A DNA stretch of 44,499 bases from Bacteroidales bacterium (GTDB taxonomy: Bacteria; Bacteroidota; Bacteroidia; Bacteroidales; UBA932), in contig VSOK01000020.1 in assembly GCA_009774765.1 (NCBI GenBank), positions 1-44,499 on the forward strand, given 5' to 3'. The position numbers and the translations under genes were made by a program. The notes under the pieces were generated by a model. It did no database searches. It saw only the letters and a program-made list of their open reading frames with translations, and was not told where the DNA came from. Within the stretch, counting starts at the first letter, position 1, and each line of letters begins with the position of its first letter. Positions 1-8,008 of the stretch are shown here, in pieces.

Positions 1-356
1 TTCCTGTACCGTTCCCCCAAAGCATCACGGCAAAGTGTGATTTCAGTCTTGTCAGCAATGCCGAACGACGCCTCCAGAGAAGAGAAATCATCTCCTGCCC
101 GTTCTACAACAAGTTCATAACTGTCTGCCCCATCTGCAGGCTGCCACCAGAAAGTAATACCGGACACAGAGTTGACATTGACAGACAAGCCATCCTTCGG
201 TGCAGTCAGAACAGCCGAAATCTGCCGGCCGGTATCCTGTCCGGCATCAGCGGCCGGAAGATTTTCCGGCCGCTGACAGGCGGACAAAATTACCGCAGAC
301 AAAAACGGCACGACAAAAATGCTTGCCATTCTATTCGTGCGCATTTTTGAATTCAT
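1..356 (-). CDS. SusE-like surface glycan-binding lipoprotein, 3' end cut by window edge
   Basis: The reading frame runs off the left edge, so only the N-terminal 118 codons are visible. It starts with a basic N-terminus, a hydrophobic stretch and a lipobox ending in LSAC (Cys27), so it should be an outer-membrane lipoprotein. After a short linker comes a SusE N-terminal Ig-like module: LTAPKDGLSVNV, then a W-containing strand, then YELVVERAGDDFSS, matching the same pattern in the three lipoprotein genes upstream of it. I chose ATG at 356; in-frame ATGs at 344 and 329 are alternatives. With the 356 start it overlaps the 3' end of the preceding gene by 26 bases, which implies co-transcription in the mannan PUL. 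A 13-bp perfect inverted repeat sits in codons 27-37. The ligand is inferred from the neighbouring GH76 enzyme. Confidence 0.7.
   Translation of the reverse strand, partial: MNSKMRTNRMASIFVVPFLSAVILSACQRPENLPAADAGQDTGRQISAVLTAPKDGLSVNVNSVSGITFWWQPADGADSYELVVERAGDDFSSLEASFGIADKTEITLCRDALGERYR
247..276. repeat. Perfect 13-bp inverted repeat inside the coding sequence
   Basis: Arms 247-259 and 264-276 are perfectly complementary around a 4-base loop (GATT on the plus strand). The stem is GC-rich, built on CAGCGGCCGGAA and its complement. It lies directly after the lipobox Cys codon of the edge SusE-like gene. No T-run follows on the coding strand, so it is not an ordinary intrinsic terminator. 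It would form a very stable mRNA hairpin. Confidence 0.75.
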
Positions 357-2661
357 GAGTATAATGGCCTTTGTCGTCATTCATATAAAGATACAGATCG
401 GCATACCATCTCGTCAGGTTGTTCACATCACACAAGGAATCAAGATACTTGAATGCAGGATCCCACTGGTCAGGAAGCGCAGGCTGAAGATACCAATAAT
501 CCGCACCCCAGTTGTCACGAGGTCTTTCACCATTTGTACTTAACCTTCCATACGGCTGCGCCTGTCCGTCAATCATAAACTTGAATTTGTACCTCTCATC
601 GAATCCCCAGCTCGTAGACTGCAAAGCTATATTAAGGTTTTCTATAACCCAGACTCCTTTTGCCACATATTTCATCGGGGTGAGATTCTGTGTCCAGCAG
701 AAAAAATGGTTCACCTCATCAACACTGGCGACGTATGCCTTTCCGGAAGAGACATTGAACCTTATCCTGTACACACCGTCCTCAGCGACAGTACCGGAAG
801 CCTCTGAAGGCGAAGATATTCTGACAACTTCAGTACCGGCTTCATTCAAAGAGTAGAAATCAATCCCGTTTTCAGACCTGAAATAAAACTTGGCCCCCCC
901 TGAAAGCTTCGTGAAAATTTCATACTTATAGTCCTGATCCTTGAACGCATCAACCTCCCCGGCCTTTGAAATTGAAGTATCGTATGATTCGGACGTTATA
1001 TACGAGAACTTCTGTCCGGATTCGGTTCCAGCACCGTCAATGAACAACGGGTCACCGTCCTCAAACGCTTTTACCTCAACAGGATTCACGAACTCGTGTG
1101 TATAATGTCCCTTGTCCGCATTCATATAAAGGTTGACATCTGCAGTCCATCTTCCAAGATTGGAGTCATCGCAGAGCCATGAAGGATATTTGAACACCCA
1201 GTGGTCCCATCCTGTATAGGAAAGCTGGAGATGCCAGTATGAAGGGTCCTCTCCCTGTCCAGGCTTTTCGTTTGTGACAAGTCCGTCATTGTTCTTTGAA
1301 AGTCCCTGAACCTGCTCTATGCCTTCAAGTTTCATAACGAACCTGTACCTGTCCTCCTTATAGCTTCCCTGATCTTTCTGGACAATATGATATGACGGTA
1401 TTGTCCAAAGTCCCCTGCCGGAATAAGTCATAGAAGCGTCAGTGTATGAATTGCTGTCATATCCTCCCCAGGCGAATCTCAGGTTGATATATTCAACCTT
1501 CCTGACATCCACTTTTGAAGATGAGACATCAATCCTGATGCGGTATATTCCATCGCCCTGGACTCCGGTCAAAGCTGCGTCCTCAGTCTCTTTTTCAGCA
1601 AATCCCGAAGAAGCATCAGCTTTGAAGAAATGAGCTTTTGCTCCTTCATTTCCAAGTGCATAGAAACAATATTTCTGACCGGCACGCAATGAGACGAAAA
1701 CCTCATAATAAGGGAAATTCCATTTCTGGCCTATTTTCTCCATCCTGTCGTGCCAGCTGTCATTGTCTGTCCTGTAATAGTCCGCATCGACAAAAGTCAT
1801 AATCTGACCGTCCTCCGACGACGAAGGAACACCTATGTAAAGAGGATCACCGGCTTCAAACGGCTTTTCCTTTACCTCCGGTATGATCGAGAATGTCCTG
1901 ACTTCCTCTGCAGCAGTATTGACAGTACCTATCCTGGCATATACAGTCCACTTGAGTGAATAGGCATCCCCGTCGGCAGCGGCGGAAGAAGCAGAATAAA
2001 GTCCGGCGAGAATATCTTTGGCAACAGAAACGGACGTATTGTCTGAATCCGTACTGTACAGCGGTGCAGAAAAATCCTTTTCCGCCTCATCGATCACAAG
2101 GGTATAGCTTATATCCGCCGCATCACCGATCCAGTTGGCCTTTGACCAGGAGAATGTGACATCCCCGTCCAGTTCCGCAAGGTTGAAGAGCATATCATTT
2201 CCAGGAGCCACAAGAGTCTCGACCACAGCCGGAGCTGAAACGGTAGTAAATGTGATATGCCTTGTCCCGCTTGACAGGGTCCTTCCATCCTTGGAAACAG
2301 TATAGACACCCCATGACAACTCAGCCACTTCACCCTTTTCATCAGCATTGTCTTCAAATATCTTCTGAATCTCCTCCCTGCTGAACATCAACGAGGTCTC
2401 ATCCGTCTCGAAAGAAGCTACAGGCTCGGAGAAATCACCGTCCGCCTTGTCGAAGACAAGTTCGTACCTGACCCCTTCACCGGCCGATTTCCATTCAAAG
2501 CGCAGAGCCTCAAGAAAGTACATATTTACACTCAAGCCCTCTTTCGGAGAAACAAGTTTCTCCACTTTGGCAGGTCCTGAGGGTTTCAAGCCTTCCTCCT
2601 CGGGACCGCACGATACAAGGAGCAGTCCCAGAGCAAGAAAACACAACAATATCTTTTTCAT
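331..2661 (-). CDS. Large SusE/SusF-like glycan-binding lipoprotein with duplicated module
   Basis: This 776-residue protein begins with a lipoprotein signal (lipobox LVSC, Cys18). Two SusE-type Ig-like modules follow, at about residues 35-140 (YELVFDKADGDFSEP) and 145-260 (YTLVIDEAEKDFSAP). Next come two copies of one larger unit, about 268-535 and 540-776. Each opens with FE(A/D)GDPL(Y/F)I, contains a GVYRIR/GIYRIR strand and a W-rich region, and ends with YMNxDKGHYTHEF. The unit resembles the stacked carbohydrate-binding modules of SusF-type proteins; that is family knowledge, and the duplication itself is seen directly. It has no catalytic motif. It lies 50 bases after the second SusE-like gene in the mannan PUL, so it is probably a cell-surface mannan-binding protein. 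A C7 run (894-900, plus strand) falls in the second unit and is in frame. Confidence 0.8.
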   Translation of the reverse strand: MKKILLCFLALGLLLVSCGPEEEGLKPSGPAKVEKLVSPKEGLSVNMYFLEALRFEWKSAGEGVRYELVFDKADGDFSEPVASFETDETSLMFSREEIQKIFEDNADEKGEVAELSWGVYTVSKDGRTLSSGTRHITFTTVSAPAVVETLVAPGNDMLFNLAELDGDVTFSWSKANWIGDAADISYTLVIDEAEKDFSAPLYSTDSDNTSVSVAKDILAGLYSASSAAADGDAYSLKWTVYARIGTVNTAAEEVRTFSIIPEVKEKPFEAGDPLYIGVPSSSEDGQIMTFVDADYYRTDNDSWHDRMEKIGQKWNFPYYEVFVSLRAGQKYCFYALGNEGAKAHFFKADASSGFAEKETEDAALTGVQGDGIYRIRIDVSSSKVDVRKVEYINLRFAWGGYDSNSYTDASMTYSGRGLWTIPSYHIVQKDQGSYKEDRYRFVMKLEGIEQVQGLSKNNDGLVTNEKPGQGEDPSYWHLQLSYTGWDHWVFKYPSWLCDDSNLGRWTADVNLYMNADKGHYTHEFVNPVEVKAFEDGDPLFIDGAGTESGQKFSYITSESYDTSISKAGEVDAFKDQDYKYEIFTKLSGGAKFYFRSENGIDFYSLNEAGTEVVRISSPSEASGTVAEDGVYRIRFNVSSGKAYVASVDEVNHFFCWTQNLTPMKYVAKGVWVIENLNIALQSTSWGFDERYKFKFMIDGQAQPYGRLSTNGERPRDNWGADYWYLQPALPDQWDPAFKYLDSLCDVNNLTRWYADLYLYMNDDKGHYTHEFKNAHE

Positions 2662-2711
2662 AATTTATCGACTAATTTTAAACTTCGTTTACAATCACTC
2701 TCGCATGAATC

Positions 2712-3884
2712 CTATCTGAAAGACCTTTCGTGGATGAAATCAGCCGACTTGTCATTGTTCATATAGACTCTGAAAGTCGCAAGCATCCCTACTCCCTCAC
2801 TGTCGTTCTTGCTTTTCCACGAATGTGCCCATTCATCGCTCAGATTCACAAATCTGTAGACATTGAAAAACTTCGGATCGGCTTCCGGAGTCGCGTTGTT
2901 GCGACAGTCATCATCCCAGAAAGCCCACCTTTCAACAGAGCCGTCAGCATATTCCACATTGAAATGATAACGGGTGTCCTTCTGAGAAGGCGTTCCCACC
3001 TGCCATGCATAGTCCGTCAAAGCCCAGACGCCGTTGCCCTCGTATGTCATAGGGGCGGTATCCTCTCCGGCAAACCACGGATGAGTCCACAGTACAACCT
3101 CCGAAATCTCCTTCATCGACCAGGACATCGTATTGAAGTTGAAATATACCCACCATATTCCTTCTCCAGGTGCCGCATTCAATGTCTGCTCAGTGTAGGT
3201 ACATCTCAAAGTGCCGCCGTCCTCAAGGATATAATATCTGTCAAGATCGTCCTTTACAGTGAATTCTCCGGCGGAGAATCTTGTAAAGCACTCCATAGCA
3301 CCCTTTTCCCTGTCAGCGATATGTCTGCCCTTTTCCGTTGCAACCGGAAGCGCGGCGGTCATCTTCACGGCCGACTGGTTTTCCGTAGCATTTCCTGACA
3401 GAGACATCGAAGCAGGAAGCGGATCCACAGTATTAGGCTTTGTCACCAGTACGACACGTCCTTCGCCTTCCTGGACTCCTGTGACATTTTCAAGCCCTCT
3501 GAATGTCCTGACAGTCCATTTGACCGGTACAGTCTGTCCTGGAAGTCCCCCGCAAAGGGTAGCTATCGTGGACATTGTAGCTGAAGATACCTCCAGAGAA
3601 GGATAGAATCCGTTTGCGTCACTGGTTATCACATATTCCGGATGCGAGAAATCCCCGTCCTCCCTGTCAAAAAGAACCTGGTAGCTGACATTGTCAGTAA
3701 CAGAATTTTCCCATTCGAACACCACGGACTGCCCTGTGGTGATGTCAAGCGGATACTGGTCCCTCGGAAGATAAAGCCTTCCAGGAGAAAGCAGTGCGTC
3801 CTTACGGGACTTGTCTTCCGTATCGCACGACACTACGGCAAAAATCGCAGCAACTGCAATGAATATATTTAATAAACGTTTCAT
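2712..3884 (-). CDS. SusE-like surface glycan-binding lipoprotein
   Basis: This 390-residue lipoprotein has the N-terminus MKRLLNIFIAVAAIFAVVSC, with the lipid Cys at residue 20. An Ig-like SusE module (YQVLFDREDGDFSHP) comes first, then a central beta-rich part (FTVKDDLDRYYILEDGGTLR). The C-terminal module has MTYEGNGVWALTDY and ends RVYMNNDKSADFIHERSFR. The same C-terminal module occurs in the SusE-like gene at 5160 and twice in the gene at 331. I moved the start from an upstream TTG at 3890 to ATG 3884, because that gives a standard lipoprotein signal. The gap to the GH76 stop is only 6 bases, so the two are co-transcribed. Likely role: binding mannan at the outer surface next to the GH76 enzyme. 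The closeness to the mannanase supports this, but no ligand residue can be named. Confidence 0.8.
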   Translation of the reverse strand: MKRLLNIFIAVAAIFAVVSCDTEDKSRKDALLSPGRLYLPRDQYPLDITTGQSVVFEWENSVTDNVSYQVLFDREDGDFSHPEYVITSDANGFYPSLEVSSATMSTIATLCGGLPGQTVPVKWTVRTFRGLENVTGVQEGEGRVVLVTKPNTVDPLPASMSLSGNATENQSAVKMTAALPVATEKGRHIADREKGAMECFTRFSAGEFTVKDDLDRYYILEDGGTLRCTYTEQTLNAAPGEGIWWVYFNFNTMSWSMKEISEVVLWTHPWFAGEDTAPMTYEGNGVWALTDYAWQVGTPSQKDTRYHFNVEYADGSVERWAFWDDDCRNNATPEADPKFFNVYRFVNLSDEWAHSWKSKNDSEGVGMLATFRVYMNNDKSADFIHERSFR

Positions 3885-3890
3885 AATCAA

Positions 3891-5147
3891 TTATTTATTT
3901 CGTTCCACAAGCCACATAGTCTCCATTGCCTGGGCTGCACTCGTATAAGCCCCGAGCGAGCCTCCCGTACCAGGAGTCCTTGCCTCATAGCATTTGACTC
4001 CGAAATATGAATCTTTCCATCCGAAGACAGACTTGTCGATTCCTCTTGTCCAATAATATGAAGCGTGACGCAGAAGATAACGCTCCAGTTCGCTCCTTAT
4101 ACGCGGATCCACAGAATCTATGTCCTTGTCAGTAGCCATTCTGGCTGCCCAGTGGAAGAATACCGCGTGGAAAATGGAGTTGTTCTCGTCCGTTCCTTCA
4201 TCCCTCATCACATTCTCAGACTCATACACTTCATTCATCGACTTGGCCATCATCTGTCCCCTTGCCGCTGAAACCGCCTTACGGAGATATCCGATCTCTC
4301 CTGTGAGTCTCCATATAAGCCTTCCGGCTTCCATACAGGTTCCCTGCGTATAGCTCAAAGGTATTCCGCTGAGAGTACCGTTGTCGTTCATGACGCTGAT
4401 GTTCTGGTCAAAGCATTTGTAGGCCTCATTGAGATATCTTTCATATTCCTCAGTATTGCCAGCCTCTTTTGAATATCCGGCAAGGGTAGCCGCTACAATC
4501 GCTCCAGGACCGTTGGTACATTCATTGGCTCCGGTGTCTGTCCATTTCCATGGAAGCCATCCGTATCTGTTTATTGCAAAACGCGGTCTGACGCATTCAT
4601 CCCAGGTTTTCTTTGCCGCATCAAAATATGTAGCATCATCTGTAGCTTCATACATCTGTAGCAACGCTATGATGATCCAGCAGGTGTCGTCGGTAAAGTC
4701 GTTACCGAATCCTGTGGAACCTCTCCATTCTCGGTTGCCCTCATAGTTGTTGCCTCTCTTGTCATACCAGCGTCTGAAATATGTCTTTATCAGTGCAGCC
4801 TGGTCAGGGTCTGTGTATTTGATCCTGTTGTAATAGTCGACCATAGCCCCCATAGCGTGCGCCTGCTGCCAGTAGCAGTTGCCGTTTCCGCCTCTGTTGT
4901 TGTATTCACTGTATGAGAACACCCCTTCCGCACCATTGCGGTTCGAACTGCAATAGAATCTCTCGACAAAGGCAGACGAGACAGAGTCCGCCGCCTCTGA
5001 CCAGTCTATTTCGTATGTAGAATAGACATTGGCTTTCTGCTCCACAGGAGGATTTGTGATTGCCGTATAATCCTTTTCGCAGGAAGCTGAAAAGGCAGCA
5101 AGCACAGCAAATAAAATCAGATTACCCATTGATTTATATTGTTTCAT
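3891..5147 (-). CDS. GH76 endo-alpha-1,6-mannanase, lipoprotein
   Basis: This 418-residue protein matches glycoside hydrolase family 76, which hydrolyses the alpha-1,6-mannose backbone of mannans. The paired catalytic acids of the family are visible as FTDDTCW (Asp153-Asp154). Other family-like stretches are NCYWQQAHAMGAMVDYY (about 90-106), WLPWKW, CTNGPGAIVAATLAGY and YTQGTCMEAGRL. The N-terminus has a hydrophobic segment and Cys23 in SASC, so it should be lipid-anchored and probably surface-exposed. It lies 12 bases after one SusE-like gene and 6 bases before another. Together they would cut large mannan at the surface and pass oligosaccharides to SusC/SusD. In characterised Bacteroides yeast-mannan loci, surface GH76 enzymes work this way. 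The exact substrate (yeast mannan, host high-mannose or another alpha-mannan) cannot be fixed here. Confidence 0.9.
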   Translation of the reverse strand: MKQYKSMGNLILFAVLAAFSASCEKDYTAITNPPVEQKANVYSTYEIDWSEAADSVSSAFVERFYCSSNRNGAEGVFSYSEYNNRGGNGNCYWQQAHAMGAMVDYYNRIKYTDPDQAALIKTYFRRWYDKRGNNYEGNREWRGSTGFGNDFTDDTCWIIIALLQMYEATDDATYFDAAKKTWDECVRPRFAINRYGWLPWKWTDTGANECTNGPGAIVAATLAGYSKEAGNTEEYERYLNEAYKCFDQNISVMNDNGTLSGIPLSYTQGTCMEAGRLIWRLTGEIGYLRKAVSAARGQMMAKSMNEVYESENVMRDEGTDENNSIFHAVFFHWAARMATDKDIDSVDPRIRSELERYLLRHASYYWTRGIDKSVFGWKDSYFGVKCYEARTPGTGGSLGAYTSAAQAMETMWLVERNK

Positions 5148-5159
5148 ATTGATTCCTTT

Positions 5160-6323
5160 TTATTTGAATTTATATTCGTGCCACCAGGTTCCGGCAGGAT
5201 TGTCCCCGTTCATATACAGATAGCAGTCAAGTTTTCTTCCGCAATCGCTGACCAGGAAATTGTATGTCTTGTCCCAGTCCGCATTTCCGATACCTTCTTT
5301 TGAATAAAGGTTTACCTTAAGATAATCCGTAGTGTAAGAAGTGCCGAGTCCTGCAGTGGTTCCCAGATAAAGTTTGCTGCCGTCACCGAGCGTAGCATCG
5401 AAACGGTGGCGTGAATCATTCGCCGAATTGTCGGAAACCTTGTTGTCATAATCCTTCAGTTCCCATACTCCGTTGCCGGTATACGTCATGGCAGTACGTG
5501 CGGTGGACATCTTGCCGTCGGCCCAGGCTGCCGCATAAAGCTCAACCTTTGCAACTGTATTGGAAGTCCAGGTCATCACTCCGAAATCAATTTTAAGCCA
5601 GTAGACGCCATCCGATGCGACCTTGCTGCTGACAGGGGTCTCCGAGAACGTGATGGTTCCGTTGTCATTAAGCTGATAATATCTTCCGAGATCATCAGAG
5701 ACGGTAAAGTCCGTTCCTCCCTTGATTCTCGTGAAACATTCGAAAGTACCGTCGGTAGCAGGAACATTGTCGATTCCTCTTGACACGAGCATCGGCGTTC
5801 CGCTCTCCGGATTCTCTGAAGCAGGGCCTTTGATCAGCACGGACCCTGGAAGCGGATCCATTGAATTCATAGTCGTCACAGTTATAATCCTCGACTCGGA
5901 ATATACACTGCCATAAAGTCCTTTGGATGCCCTGACTGTCCATTTGAGGTTTCCTGTCTCATTGACACCTATTCCGGCCGCCCTTGCGGCACTGTTGAGG
6001 CTTTTAGGACTTAGGCTCACATTTGGCATTGAACCGTTGAGCTGGCTTGCCAGTGCAGCCACCGGTGATGAGAAGTCACCGTTCTCCCTGTCAAAAAGCA
6101 GCTCGTATGACACATAGCCGTTGTCGTGAGCTATAGACGGTGCCCACTGGAACTCCACATCCGAACCTCTTGAAAGGTCCACGGATATACCGTCGGCAGG
6201 CAGATACAGTTCATTGCCGGCCTGGATGTCATAGTTGATCTGACGGCCTTCAGGCATACATCCCGTAAAAGCAGGTGATGCCGTAACGGCCAAAATCATA
6301 ATATTTCGTAATATGGTTCTCAT
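5160..6323 (-). CDS. SusE-like surface glycan-binding lipoprotein
   Basis: This 387-residue lipoprotein has a signal sequence ending FTGC (Cys21). A SusE Ig-like module (YELLFDRENGDFSSP) spans about residues 40-145. A middle domain includes FTVSDDLGRYYQLNDNGTI, close to the one in the gene at 2712. The C-terminal module has MTYTGNGVWELKDY and ends with CYLYMNGDNPAGTWWHEYKFK. It is the first accessory gene after susD, with a 21-base gap, the usual SusE place in a PUL. It has no catalytic motif. It should sit on the outer leaflet and present glycan to the SusC/SusD pair. Similarity to the 2712 gene along most of its length suggests both arose by duplication. Confidence 0.85.
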   Translation of the reverse strand: MRTILRNIMILAVTASPAFTGCMPEGRQINYDIQAGNELYLPADGISVDLSRGSDVEFQWAPSIAHDNGYVSYELLFDRENGDFSSPVAALASQLNGSMPNVSLSPKSLNSAARAAGIGVNETGNLKWTVRASKGLYGSVYSESRIITVTTMNSMDPLPGSVLIKGPASENPESGTPMLVSRGIDNVPATDGTFECFTRIKGGTDFTVSDDLGRYYQLNDNGTITFSETPVSSKVASDGVYWLKIDFGVMTWTSNTVAKVELYAAAWADGKMSTARTAMTYTGNGVWELKDYDNKVSDNSANDSRHRFDATLGDGSKLYLGTTAGLGTSYTTDYLKVNLYSKEGIGNADWDKTYNFLVSDCGRKLDCYLYMNGDNPAGTWWHEYKFK

Positions 6324-6344
6324 ATCGTATATCTTTTTGTTTCT

Positions 6345-7997
6345 CTACCAGCCTGGATTCTGTGTAAGATTACTGTTTTTGTCCCTTTCGCCCTGAGGTA
6401 CTGGGAACCAGTATTTAATGTTGTATGAAGCAGGACACTGGATATTGGTCCCGTTGTCAAGGAAAGGAGCACCTGTGGCCCTTGACACCAGATAAGAGGC
6501 TCCTGTAGCCTTGATGGCAGGAGTGTCCATGACAGCCCAGCGGCGAAGGTCAAAACATCTGCGGCCTTCAAGCGCAAGTTCGCAGCGTCTTTCATCACGT
6601 ATCGTCTGACGCAGGTCATCTCCTCCCGGATATGCGCACCAGGCGTCTCCGAAGCCGGCCCTGTGACGGATGAGCTTCATAGTCCTGTTCCATACATCCT
6701 CCGTCATATTGCCTGTCTCAAACATAGACTCGGCATACATCAGAAGCACATCGGCATAACGTATTTCCATAAGAGGCTTATATGAGCCGCCGCCGGAACC
6801 GATTGTAGATGCGGAGTAGTTCTTTATGTTGTAATATCCTGTCTGGGTCCTGTCCTGCGAACCGTTATATGAGTCATTCAGGGCCGGGTCACGCTCCTGT
6901 GCCTTTTTCTCGTCAACAGGATTCGTCCAGCAGGTATAGACACCCTTGCCGACACCTTCCGAACCTATGATCTTGCAGGCTTTAGCCTCCGGAATCTGTA
7001 TTTCACACCCGTTGTAAGCTATTGTCGCATAGAAACGCAGATCCCTTCCTTCATAGTCCGCGTCATCTGCAGGCGAGCCGTCGATTTTCCTGAAACAGTC
7101 GACCAGCTCCTGTGTCGGCGAGAAGGCGACAATGCCTCCGTGTCCGATGGACTGCGGAATTCTCGGACCTGTATCCCAGCTGCGCTTGATGTTGTCAACA
7201 CCGCCTTCGTATGCGAACTCGATTGTCATTATGGACTCAGGACCGTAATGGCCTGACTGGAAAAGTTCCGCATAGCTGTCAGCAAGAGCGTATGTACCAT
7301 ATTCATTGCCGTCCATCAGTTTGGCGCACTCCTTTGCACAGTTTTCAAAATCATTTTCAAGAAGATATGCACGAGCATTCAACGCCACTGCGGTTCCCCT
7401 TGTAAAGCGTCCGTTTTCGGATGCCGGAAGGTCAGTGTTCTTCGGCAGGATATGGGACACCTCCTCAAGTTCGGAATGAATGAAACTCTTTATCTTGTCC
7501 GCACTTGTACGTGCGATTATCTTGGACTCAGGAAGAGTAGGATTGGTCGTAAGGAAAGGGACATCACCGAACCAGGTCGTAAGCCTGATATATGTAAACG
7601 CCCTCATAAGCCTCATTTCAGCGACAAGGCGGTTCTTCACATCCTCAGGAAGATTCATCCTGTGCTGGTTGTCAAGGGCTGTATGGATTGTCCTCAACTC
7701 CTGATAGCAGGCATTCCATTCGGAAGAAAAACGTCCTCCGTTGGTCGTAGCGAGTCCGGTTGCTACATCTGTTGAATTCTGGGTATGCCGGCTTCCGTAC
7801 ACGTCATCCGAAAGGATATTGTTCCCGAAATATTGATCAGCGTTCCAGCACTGGTTATATCCCAGGTACAGTGCAGCCATACAGTTTTCTTCATAATTCC
7901 AGAAATTGGCATCCGAATATGAATTGGTCGGATACTGTTCCAGCCCTACACAGCTGACAAGTCCAAGCAGAAAAAATAAAAATATATTCTTCTTCAT
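6345..7997 (-). CDS. SusD/RagB family glycan-binding outer-membrane lipoprotein
   Basis: This 550-residue protein is the SusD partner of the SusC at 8009. Its start MKKNIFLFFLLGLVSC gives a lipoprotein with Cys16; an upstream in-frame start at 8039 would overlap susC and spoil the signal, so I used ATG 7997. SusD-type features include GLEQYPTNSYSDANFW near the N-terminus, helical repeat segments (RLVAEMRLMRAFTYIRL, NARAYLLENDFENCAKEC), the C-terminal ADVLLMYAE and RRCELALEGRRCFDLRRW, and the ending NLTQNPGW. SusD lids the SusC barrel and captures oligosaccharides. The gap to susC is 11 bases, so the pair is one transcript. Substrate (alpha-manno-oligosaccharide) is inferred from the GH76 downstream. 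Confidence 0.93.
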   Translation of the reverse strand: MKKNIFLFFLLGLVSCVGLEQYPTNSYSDANFWNYEENCMAALYLGYNQCWNADQYFGNNILSDDVYGSRHTQNSTDVATGLATTNGGRFSSEWNACYQELRTIHTALDNQHRMNLPEDVKNRLVAEMRLMRAFTYIRLTTWFGDVPFLTTNPTLPESKIIARTSADKIKSFIHSELEEVSHILPKNTDLPASENGRFTRGTAVALNARAYLLENDFENCAKECAKLMDGNEYGTYALADSYAELFQSGHYGPESIMTIEFAYEGGVDNIKRSWDTGPRIPQSIGHGGIVAFSPTQELVDCFRKIDGSPADDADYEGRDLRFYATIAYNGCEIQIPEAKACKIIGSEGVGKGVYTCWTNPVDEKKAQERDPALNDSYNGSQDRTQTGYYNIKNYSASTIGSGGGSYKPLMEIRYADVLLMYAESMFETGNMTEDVWNRTMKLIRHRAGFGDAWCAYPGGDDLRQTIRDERRCELALEGRRCFDLRRWAVMDTPAIKATGASYLVSRATGAPFLDNGTNIQCPASYNIKYWFPVPQGERDKNSNLTQNPGW

Positions 7998-8008
7998 AAA
8001 TTCATCTT

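Noticed and set aside
2730..3398. 222-codon plus-strand frame within the SusE-like gene
   Set aside because: Opposes a well-supported lipoprotein gene; no signal or domain.
3885..3890. TTG start at 3890 for the SusE-like gene
   Set aside because: ATG 3884 gives a typical lipoprotein signal without the extra residues.
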